Source: Bacteroidaceae bacterium (GTDB lineage Bacteria > Bacteroidota > Bacteroidia > Bacteroidales > Bacteroidaceae). From it: a DNA stretch of 11,410 nt. Below the pieces are notes generated by a model. The model searched no databases and had not been told where the DNA came from. It was given only the letters and a program-made list of their open reading frames with translations. Location: NCBI GenBank assembly GCA_024695315.1, contig JAILIJ010000289.1, forward strand, positions 1 to 11,410, in the 5' to 3' direction. Each line of letters starts with the position of its first letter. Position 1 is the stretch's first letter. Shown piece after piece: positions 1 to 6,110 of the stretch. The translations under genes and the position numbers were made by a program.

Positions 1-1
1 G

Positions 2-544
2 GACTTGAAATCGGTAATGTCAGGTTTTGAGACTATCCGTATGGAGATGGTTGGAGCTATAGGAGTATGTGTGATAGAGATGCTCGTGGCACTCTTAGCC
101 ATCAGGCGTGAATACAGGCGAGTGGCAAACGTAGGTTTCTGCGTGTTGCTCACGTTCTTTGTCTATCTGACTGGACTGAACCTGTTCTTCTCTACGATAA
201 TGGGAAGTATAGAGTCATGCGGATGTTTCGGAGAGTTGATTCATTTCTCTCCGTTGGCTTCGTTCATCAAGAGCGTAGTGCTGTGGATACTGTCTATCGT
301 GCTTGTGGTGTATTCATGGCATGAACGCTGGAACGTAAGCATGTTGCTAAAGGACTGGTATCTGTACATCTGTATTGCAACGAGCGTTGTGCTTCCTCTC
401 TATTCCCTCTGGTTCTTCGAGGCTTTTAGTCATACTGTATATATAATCGGATATGTAGTACTTTGCTTGATGATTGGAATGATTGTTGTATTTTCTTGCT
501 GGAACAGAAAGACTACAAGTCCACAGGAAAAATTTACAAACTAA
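2..544 (+). CDS. MauE/DoxX-like redox-associated membrane protein, 5' partial
   Basis: Integral inner-membrane protein of the MauE/DoxX type, a group associated with thiol/disulphide handling in the envelope. The frame is open to the left edge, so the TTG at 5 is probably internal and the real start, with the first membrane segment, lies outside the window. Numbering from the TTG, hydrophobic segments fall at about 15-33, 43-66, 84-104, 114-135 and 141-164. The key motif is C72-G73-C74-F75-G76 just after the second segment, the conserved CxCFG signature of the family and a plausible redox pair. Loops between segments are basic (RREYRR at 34-39). The stop at 542-544 lies 20 bases before the signal peptidase start, so the two are probably co-transcribed. 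The redox role is inferred from the family; the partner is unknown. The family call is fairly secure, the exact substrate is not. Confidence 0.75.
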   Translation, partial: DLKSVMSGFETIRMEMVGAIGVCVIEMLVALLAIRREYRRVANVGFCVLLTFFVYLTGLNLFFSTIMGSIESCGCFGELIHFSPLASFIKSVVLWILSIVLVVYSWHERWNVSMLLKDWYLYICIATSVVLPLYSLWFFEAFSHTVYIIGYVVLCLMIGMIVVFSCWNRKTTSPQEKFTN

Positions 545-564
545 AAAACTAAGAATTATTTCTT

Positions 565-1359
565 ATGCTTTGGAAAATTGTTAAATATCTATTAGCTGCA
601 TTCTTGTCGGTACCATTGCTCTATGGAGCATGGTTACTGTCACGAATGCTTGTGTTTGATTATTTCACCATTCCTACGGAGTCTATGTACCCGACCCTGA
701 AGCCGGGGTACAAGGTGATAGTAAACAAGTTGAATATGGGAGCGAGGATATATACGAACCTCAAATTTAGTCTTGAAGGACAAGAACTGGAGGCTTTCCG
801 CATGAAGGGCTATGGTGGCGTGAAGCATAACGATATTGTTGTGTTTAATGAAGCTAACCATAATGGGAAGTTATACTTCAGAATAAACAATGTGTTCTGT
901 AAACGTGTTATTGCTCTTCCTGGTGACAGCATTAGTGCCGTGAACAGTCACTACAAGAATAATAACTATGATGGGGTTTTGGGGTTGGAATCAGAACAGA
1001 CGAGAATGGATCATACCCCGGATTCTTTAATTTATGGCTTCTGGATTCTTCCACATAAAAGGCATGTGAGGTGGAATATGAAGAATTTTGGTCCTATATA
1101 TGTGCCTCGCAAAGATGATATTGTTAGTATTCACGCTCTTGAGGCTGCTCTGTATGAAGTGATACTGGAATGGGAAACGAGTAAGGACATAACGTGGGAC
1201 TGGGTCAAAAATGAGGCGTATGCCAATGGCAAGCCTTTCACCAAACACAGGTTCAAGCATAACTACTACTTCATGGCAGGAGATAATGTGATAAACTCGT
1301 ATGACTCCAGATACTGTGGCGTAGTGCCTGAGGAATATATTGTGGGAGTGGTAACGTAG
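565..1359 (+). CDS. lepB: Type I signal peptidase
   Basis: Membrane-anchored serine protease that cleaves signal peptides from exported proteins on the periplasmic face. There is one N-terminal membrane anchor (about 5-30), then the catalytic fold with all family boxes: IPTESMYPTL with nucleophile S40, KHNDIVVF at 87-94, KRVIALPGD with general-base K113, and GDNVINSYDSR at 239-249. The 264-residue length is normal for the family. Start ATG 565 is the only one that keeps the anchor. The gene follows the MauE/DoxX-like gene closely and precedes the O-antigen-ligase-like gene. Bacteroidetes genomes commonly carry more than one signal peptidase I, so this copy may be dedicated to a product of its own cluster rather than the housekeeping enzyme; that is inference from position. 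The function call is very secure. Confidence 0.95.
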   Translation: MLWKIVKYLLAAFLSVPLLYGAWLLSRMLVFDYFTIPTESMYPTLKPGYKVIVNKLNMGARIYTNLKFSLEGQELEAFRMKGYGGVKHNDIVVFNEANHNGKLYFRINNVFCKRVIALPGDSISAVNSHYKNNNYDGVLGLESEQTRMDHTPDSLIYGFWILPHKRHVRWNMKNFGPIYVPRKDDIVSIHALEAALYEVILEWETSKDITWDWVKNEAYANGKPFTKHRFKHNYYFMAGDNVINSYDSRYCGVVPEEYIVGVVT

Positions 1360-1364
1360 GTAAT

Positions 1365-1385
1365 TAAGAGCTAAGAGTTAAGAAT
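1365..1385 (+). repeat. Three tandem 7-base units after lepB
   Basis: Three head-to-tail heptamers, TAAGAGC, TAAGAGT and TAAGAAT, begin 5 bases after the lepB stop and run into a stretch of seven T (1388-1394). The TAAGAAT unit plus the following TCTT makes the palindrome AAGAATTCTT, and CTAAGAG can pair weakly with the T-run and TTAG at 1393-1396. It could act as a poor transcription terminator or simply be a small expandable tandem repeat. The repeat is seen directly; any role is unproven. Confidence 0.5.
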
Positions 1386-1434
1386 TCTTTTTTTAGATTG
1401 TGAGTTTATAAGTTTATATATTCTCGTAGAGTTG

Positions 1435-1463
1435 AACTTTTGAATACTAAAACTTTTGAACAC
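1435..1463 (+). repeat. Direct repeat AACTTTTGAAYAC, two copies, 16-base spacing
   Basis: AACTTTTGAATAC (1435-1447) and AACTTTTGAACAC (1451-1463) differ at one base and lie 16 bases apart, 26 bases before the ligase start. Each contains AACTTTTG, one mismatch from the Bacteroidetes -7 element TAnnTTTG, but no TTTG lies at the right distance upstream to act as the -33 element. The pair could be a regulator half-site duplication or a degenerate promoter. Together with the heptamers at 1365-1385 this is all that can be seen in the spacer 1360-1488. Confidence 0.35.
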
Positions 1464-1488
1464 TTCTAACTATCTATAACTAAAGTAT

Positions 1489-3315
1489 ATGATAAAGATA
1501 AAGACATACATTATTCCGTTGTTGCAGGTGATGACACTTGTATTTCTTTTGTGGATAACCATTCAACCGGTAGAGATAAGGTGGTCGGATGCAGAAGAAA
1601 TACTTTGCTATGCCATACCTATCATAGGTTTACTTGGGATGACATTAAGTTTGTTTAGAACGAGTGGGGGAAGGTTGACTATTGTAGATTGTTTAGTGTG
1701 TATTTGGATTATATACTATATTGGAAGGGTATGGATTGGTGCTGAATATCCTTGTAGTACTGTATTTCTTCAAACTATGGAAATGATTATGCTTTATGCC
1801 GTCCTAAGAATAATCTTTTATGACAACAGAATACAACCATGTGTGCTGTGTGTAGGAATAATGTTAATGGGATGTTATGAGGCAATAGAAGGAATTGGTC
1901 AACTCATCTCAGGTCACAGTCGACATCATATCTTTGCTATTACCGGTTCGTTTCAAAATCCAGGTCCTTATTCCGCGTATCTCATGATGGCAGGTGTGAT
2001 TTTTCTCGGAATAAAAGAAACAGGATGGGTTACGATAAAAGGGGAATTCGGCAGAGAAAGATGTTTTTGGAAAAATAATTCTATTGGCCAGTTAATTCTT
2101 TATTATTATTCAAAAATAAAATTTTTTGGATGGAATAAGTCCATTATCGAAAATATCCGTTGTTCTACATTCTATGTTCTTAATTTCATCTTTATACTTC
2201 CACTTCTAGTACTCCCATTAACATGGAGCAGGTCGGCATTTGTGGGAATAGGTGTGTGTGCATTATGGATTTTCCATAAGAAATACTGGAGATACAAATG
2301 GATAGTATTGGGAGTACTGATTGCGGTAGCAGTAGGATTCTATTTTATCAAACGTGGATCAGCCGATGGCAGAACTTTGATATGGATGGCATCTATCACT
2401 TCATGGCTACATAACCCTTGGTTAGGTGTTGGAGTAGGAGGATTTTGTCATGCATGTGCAGAAGGCATAGCAGAAATGTGGAATGAAAATCAAGATTCAA
2501 GAATCTTTGCTTCGGCAGGTGTAACGGACTATGCATATAATGAACTATTGAAGGTTCTTGTGGAGCAGGGTTTGGTAGGAGCATTACTATGGATAGGCAT
2601 AGCAATAGTAGCCTTGTACAGACTGTATAAAGTAAGTAAAATATTATTTATGACAATATTATCTCTTCTTGTCTTCAGTATGTTTTCTTACCCATTCGAA
2701 CTCTTGCCTTATCGTGTTCTTACTGTAATAATATTTGCGTGGAGTGAATCATCAAAAAAAATCGGTTTATATTTGGATTTAAAGAAAACAATATGTATAT
2801 TTGCAACATTAATCTTAGTAACCCTCAGTTGGTTTCTAAAGTGCGAGATTACAGAACGCAAAGAACAATATAAAAACGCGTTTTTGTTTGCAATTATGCA
2901 GAACTCCGCTTTTTTGACAGATTATTACGAATTGTTGCCTTATGAAAATGATAACCCTCAGTACTTATTCTGTTTTGCAAAAACACTAAGACAGGAAAAG
3001 CGGTATAAAGACAGCAATGCAATATTGCGTGATGGCGTGATGGTGAGTGCTGCCCCAATATTTTATATTATCATGGGAAATAATTATCGTGATGAAAAAA
3101 TGTATGACTTAGCTGAAATGTCATACAGCAAAGCTTATGCTGTTATGCCCAACCGGCTTTATCCTCTATATCAGCTTATGCTGTTATATGATGAAATGGG
3201 TGAGAGCATGAAGGCACGTGAAATGGCGCATACGGTATTGAAAGCACATGTAAAAATCGAATCGGGGGCAACAGAAGAGATGAAAAAAGAGGCAGAGAGA
3301 ATTGTAAAGATTTAG
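1489..3315 (+). CDS. O-antigen ligase/polymerase-like membrane protein with C-terminal TPR repeats
   Basis: Polytopic inner-membrane protein of the O-antigen ligase (WaaL/Wzy_C) superfamily, whose members transfer or polymerise lipid-linked glycans on the periplasmic side. About ten hydrophobic segments fill residues 8-460. Family landmarks are FQNPGPYSAYLM (from about 154), DGRTLIWMAS with R295, HNPWLGVGVGGF at 308-319, and YN-x9-GLVG at 350-364. The last fits the WaaL pattern H[NSQ]x9Gxx[GTY] except that Tyr350 replaces His. A basic, AT-rich loop lies at about 184-225. Residues about 490-590 form TPR-like helical repeats (RYKDSNAILRDGV, MYDLAEMSYSKAYAVMP, ESMKAREMAHTVL), perhaps for docking partners. 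ATG 1489 is the first in frame and precedes the first membrane segment. Context with signal peptidase and MauE suggests a role on an exported product; the acceptor is unknown. Wzy polymerase, ligase or protein glycosylase cannot be told apart here. Confidence 0.8.
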   Translation: MIKIKTYIIPLLQVMTLVFLLWITIQPVEIRWSDAEEILCYAIPIIGLLGMTLSLFRTSGGRLTIVDCLVCIWIIYYIGRVWIGAEYPCSTVFLQTMEMIMLYAVLRIIFYDNRIQPCVLCVGIMLMGCYEAIEGIGQLISGHSRHHIFAITGSFQNPGPYSAYLMMAGVIFLGIKETGWVTIKGEFGRERCFWKNNSIGQLILYYYSKIKFFGWNKSIIENIRCSTFYVLNFIFILPLLVLPLTWSRSAFVGIGVCALWIFHKKYWRYKWIVLGVLIAVAVGFYFIKRGSADGRTLIWMASITSWLHNPWLGVGVGGFCHACAEGIAEMWNENQDSRIFASAGVTDYAYNELLKVLVEQGLVGALLWIGIAIVALYRLYKVSKILFMTILSLLVFSMFSYPFELLPYRVLTVIIFAWSESSKKIGLYLDLKKTICIFATLILVTLSWFLKCEITERKEQYKNAFLFAIMQNSAFLTDYYELLPYENDNPQYLFCFAKTLRQEKRYKDSNAILRDGVMVSAAPIFYIIMGNNYRDEKMYDLAEMSYSKAYAVMPNRLYPLYQLMLLYDEMGESMKAREMAHTVLKAHVKIESGATEEMKKEAERIVKI

Positions 3316-3352
3316 TAGATGAAAAATAAAAACACGGAGGTCGTTAAATAGA

Positions 3353-3433
3353 ATTTAAGATATGGCGGAACAAATATAATAAGATGATAGTTATAGGGAA
3401 AAAAATACTCTAAAAAAATCATTCATCTTAAAT
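3353..3433 (+). other. Competing inverted repeats in the 198-base spacer before the efflux operon
   Basis: The same right arm can pair with two left arms: ATTTAAGAT (3353-3361) with ATCTTAAAT (3425-3433), or TAAGATGA (3380-3387) with TCATCTTA (3423-3430). Both pairings are perfect (9 and 8 base pairs) but AT-rich and with long loops, so chance is a real possibility. If transcribed, the two folds would exclude each other. The remainder of the spacer 3316-3513 shows no gene: only ORFs of ten or fewer codons, a stray GGAGG at 3336-3340 with no gene behind it, and no good terminator. Confidence 0.25.
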
Positions 3434-3457
3434 ATTTACGGATAGACCGAAAGTTCA

Positions 3458-3492
3458 TTTGAGACTCGAGTGAAATACAAATAATATATTTC
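3458..3492 (+). promoter_or_regulatory. Weak candidate Bacteroidetes promoter for the efflux operon
   Basis: TTTG at 3458-3461 resembles the -33 element and TATATTTC at 3485-3492 matches the -7 element TAnnTTTG at seven of eight positions. The 23-base gap is longer than the usual 19-21, so the match is imperfect. It would place transcription start at about 3498-3500, some 15 bases ahead of the TolC-like start, a very short leader. A promoter somewhere in this spacer is likely because it is the longest gap in the window and separates two functional groups. Confidence 0.25.
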
Positions 3493-3513
3493 TTATAACC
3501 ATATAATCGAAAA

Positions 3514-4986
3514 ATGCAGTTTAAGATAAAAAAAATATTAGTACTTGTATTTGTTGCTTGTTGCAATATATGTTCGGCACAGAAACTCACAATGGAGCAG
3601 GCAATACGTATAGCTCAAGAGAATTCGTATGATGCTCTTCTCGCTAAATATTCCTACATGGCAAGCTATTGGAGGTTCCGTTCGTTTAAGGCTCAACTAT
3701 TGCCATCAGTAAACCTGAGCGGAGGATTAGCGAACTTTGACCATTCACTGGTGGCTGTCCGTAACTATGAAGATGGTCAGGTGGCGTATGTCAACAATAA
3801 CTCTATGACAAATAGTATGACGCTGTCTCTCGACCAGAAAATTGCTGCTACAGGTGGTACTGTATCGCTCCAATCATACCTCTATAGGCTTGATCAGTTT
3901 AGCTATGATGAAACGACATATAATTCGCAACCTTTACGAATAAGTTACATTCAGCCTTTGAGAGCATATAACAGTCTTAAATGGGAGAAAAAAACTGCGC
4001 CCGTGGAATATCAAATTGCTCAGAAGGAATACGTAGCAGCAATGGAGAATGTCGCAATAAGGGTAATATCTCTCTTCTTTAATGTTCTTTCTGCACAGTC
4101 AAATTACAAGCAGAGTGTTGCAACGCAGAAGGATAGGGAAGCACTATATGAGATGTCAAAGAAACGACTTGATTTGGGCATCAATCAAAAAAGTGATGTG
4201 TTACAGCTTGAACTCTCACTCTTGAATGCACGTGTTGCTGTAAAGAAAAATAAACTGGAGTTGGATGACATGATGTATAATCTGTTTTCTTACTTGAAAG
4301 TTACCGACTATGAAAATGCAGAACTTCTACCACCAGTAACTGTTCCTGACATGCTATTGGGCGTTGATGATGTTCTCCAGAAAGCTATACTCAATTCATC
4401 ACATACTCTTGAACAGAAAAAGCAGATGCTTGACGCAGAAGCTACACTTGCTCAGGCTAAGGCGAACAGAGGGCTTAGGATGACTTTGAGTGCTGAGATG
4501 GGATTTACACAGTCGGCAAGTAAGTTTGCTGAAGCCTATCGTAATCTAAGAGATAATGAAATCGTAGGTCTTACACTCTCGCTTCCAGTTTTTGATTGGG
4601 GAGTGAGCCGAGGTCGAGTAAAGATGGCTAAAGCACAACTTGAGGTTACAAGGACACAGATAGAACAAAGTCATCAGGATTATGTGCAGGAACTCAGAAA
4701 GAAGGTAATGCAATTTAATATGCAGCCTTCACAATGTAAGGATGCTCAACGTGCTCAAGATATAGCTGAGGAACGATATGAGATTACGCGCAGACTCTTT
4801 GAAAAGGGCTCGATCTCTGTTACGGAGTTGAATACAGCACAACAGGAAAAAGAGAGCGCAAATGCTCAATATATAGGACAGTTACAGACCTTTTGGACAG
4901 ATTACTATCACCTTCAGAAGGCTACATTATATGACTGGGTTAACAAACGCGATTTAGAGGTAGATTTTGATAAAATAGTTAAATGA
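3514..4986 (+). CDS. TolC-family outer-membrane efflux channel
   Basis: Outer-membrane exit duct of a tripartite pump; three copies would form a beta-barrel plus a periplasmic alpha-helical tunnel. A signal peptide covers residues 1-22 (KIKK, a hydrophobic core, then CSA before Q23). The mature part begins with LTMEQAIRIAQENSYDALLAKY, cut here only by the repeat structure: two OEP repeats at roughly 25-220 and 285-480, each with long Gln/Ala/Glu-rich coiled helices. Typical signs of the fold are LPSVNLSGGL in the first repeat, and LTLSLPVFDWG and LFEKGSISVTELNTAQQEK in the second. The 490-residue length is normal. Start ATG 3514 gives a well-formed signal peptide. A lipoprotein form is unlikely because no proper lipobox precedes C16/C17. 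The gene is first of a four-gene efflux operon and overlaps the next by 4 bases. Confidence 0.92.
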   Translation: MQFKIKKILVLVFVACCNICSAQKLTMEQAIRIAQENSYDALLAKYSYMASYWRFRSFKAQLLPSVNLSGGLANFDHSLVAVRNYEDGQVAYVNNNSMTNSMTLSLDQKIAATGGTVSLQSYLYRLDQFSYDETTYNSQPLRISYIQPLRAYNSLKWEKKTAPVEYQIAQKEYVAAMENVAIRVISLFFNVLSAQSNYKQSVATQKDREALYEMSKKRLDLGINQKSDVLQLELSLLNARVAVKKNKLELDDMMYNLFSYLKVTDYENAELLPPVTVPDMLLGVDDVLQKAILNSSHTLEQKKQMLDAEATLAQAKANRGLRMTLSAEMGFTQSASKFAEAYRNLRDNEIVGLTLSLPVFDWGVSRGRVKMAKAQLEVTRTQIEQSHQDYVQELRKKVMQFNMQPSQCKDAQRAQDIAEERYEITRRLFEKGSISVTELNTAQQEKESANAQYIGQLQTFWTDYYHLQKATLYDWVNKRDLEVDFDKIVK

Positions 4987-6071
4987 TTATGAATAAAAAC
5001 ATATTATATATTTTGCCATTTGCTATTTTGGCAGCATGTAAGGGAGGCGACAAGGATAAGGAGGAAGAAATGGCATTTTCTCCAATGGAAGAGGTGATTG
5101 TTGAGGTTGACACCATGACCCTTCATAAGCAGATATTCAACAAGCAGTTGCTATGTAATGGAAAGTTGCAAGCAATTCAGAAAGCGGATCTCATATGCCC
5201 TAATCAAGGAACTATCCTGGAGAGTATCTATGTAAAGAATGGTCAGCATGTTGCAAAAGGGACAATATTAGCTGTGGCTGACTCGAAGGAGAGAACTGCG
5301 GCTTATGAGAAAGCTCAACACGACATGGAACGTGCTAAGGTAGAGCTTCAAGATAAGTTGATAGGTCTTGGATATGATGGAAATACGGAGAATGTGCCTG
5401 CTGAGGTGTTGAAGAGAGCGGAGATAACATCTGGGTATTATTCTTCAAAATATAATCTTCAGGCATCTGCTAAAGCACTCGCTGACTGTAAACTTATAGC
5501 TCCTTTTAGTGGAAGAATTGCAGATTTGGAAGCGAGACAGTATCAGCAAGGCGGTAGGTTCTGCACTCTTATAGATGATACTTCGTTTGACATCGTATTT
5601 AAGGTGTTGGAAGCCGAGTTGTCTTTCGTCCAACTTGGTCAGAAAGTTAAGGTCTCTCCTTTTGTAAACGAGAATGAGGAGTTTACAGGTCAAGTAACAG
5701 AAATAAATCCTAAGATTGATGACAAGGGACTTGTTACTATCAAAGCCAGGATGAGTAATCAGGCGGGGAAATTGATAGACGGAATGAATGTTAGAGTGAT
5801 AGTAGAAAGTGTGGTACCAGACATGTTTGTTGTACCAAAGGAGGCTGTTGTAGAGCGTGATGGCTATCATGTTATCTTCATTTACAACAAAGATACAAGG
5901 CGTTCTGTATGGACCTATGTAGACATTATGTATAGCAACTTAAAGAGTTTTGCCATCACGGGTTGCGAACGTAAGGAATCGGAGATTCATGAGAATGAAG
6001 TAGTCATTACTTCAGGCAATCAGAATCTTGCAGATGATACTGAGGTTAGGGCAAGTAGAGAAAGAGGATGA
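4983..6071 (+). CDS. RND efflux membrane-fusion (periplasmic adaptor) lipoprotein
   Basis: Periplasmic adaptor that links the RND permease to the TolC-like channel. The N-terminus is a lipoprotein signal: hydrophobic stretch then L16-A17-A18-C19, so C19 should be lipidated and hold the protein on the inner membrane. The lipoyl domain is split, as usual, into halves at about 60-95 (QKADLICPNQGTILESIYV, then NGQHVAKG) and 165-200 (CKLIAPFSGRIADL), separated by an alpha-hairpin at about 98-160. The beta-barrel (VKVSPF ... FTGQVTEINPKID) and membrane-proximal domain (VPKEAVVERDGYHVIFIY) follow. At 362 residues it is a normal adaptor. ATG 4983 overlaps the channel gene stop (ATGA), suggesting coupled translation; ATG 4989 is an alternative start two codons later that leaves the lipobox intact. 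Substrate cannot be read from the sequence. Confidence 0.92.
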   Translation: MIMNKNILYILPFAILAACKGGDKDKEEEMAFSPMEEVIVEVDTMTLHKQIFNKQLLCNGKLQAIQKADLICPNQGTILESIYVKNGQHVAKGTILAVADSKERTAAYEKAQHDMERAKVELQDKLIGLGYDGNTENVPAEVLKRAEITSGYYSSKYNLQASAKALADCKLIAPFSGRIADLEARQYQQGGRFCTLIDDTSFDIVFKVLEAELSFVQLGQKVKVSPFVNENEEFTGQVTEINPKIDDKGLVTIKARMSNQAGKLIDGMNVRVIVESVVPDMFVVPKEAVVERDGYHVIFIYNKDTRRSVWTYVDIMYSNLKSFAITGCERKESEIHENEVVITSGNQNLADDTEVRASRERG

Positions 6072-6110
6072 ATATAATTTAGAAATCTGAAAATTAAATA
6101 ATAAGAACGA

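Noticed and set aside
1371..1396. Possible terminator after lepB
   Set aside because: The stem is short, uses G-U pairs and lacks GC pairs next to the T-run; listed only as a repeat.
3319..3379. Very short ORFs after the ligase gene, one (ATG 3362, five codons) preceded by GGAGG at 3336-3340
   Set aside because: Ten or fewer codons; the GGAGG is about 21 bases before the ATG, too far to act, and Bacteroidetes rarely rely on Shine-Dalgarno pairing.
5445..5870. 141-codon open frame on the - strand
   Set aside because: It is opposite the adaptor lipoyl and beta-barrel domains; the translation is rich in Tyr, His, Ser and Leu, with no domain or plausible start context.
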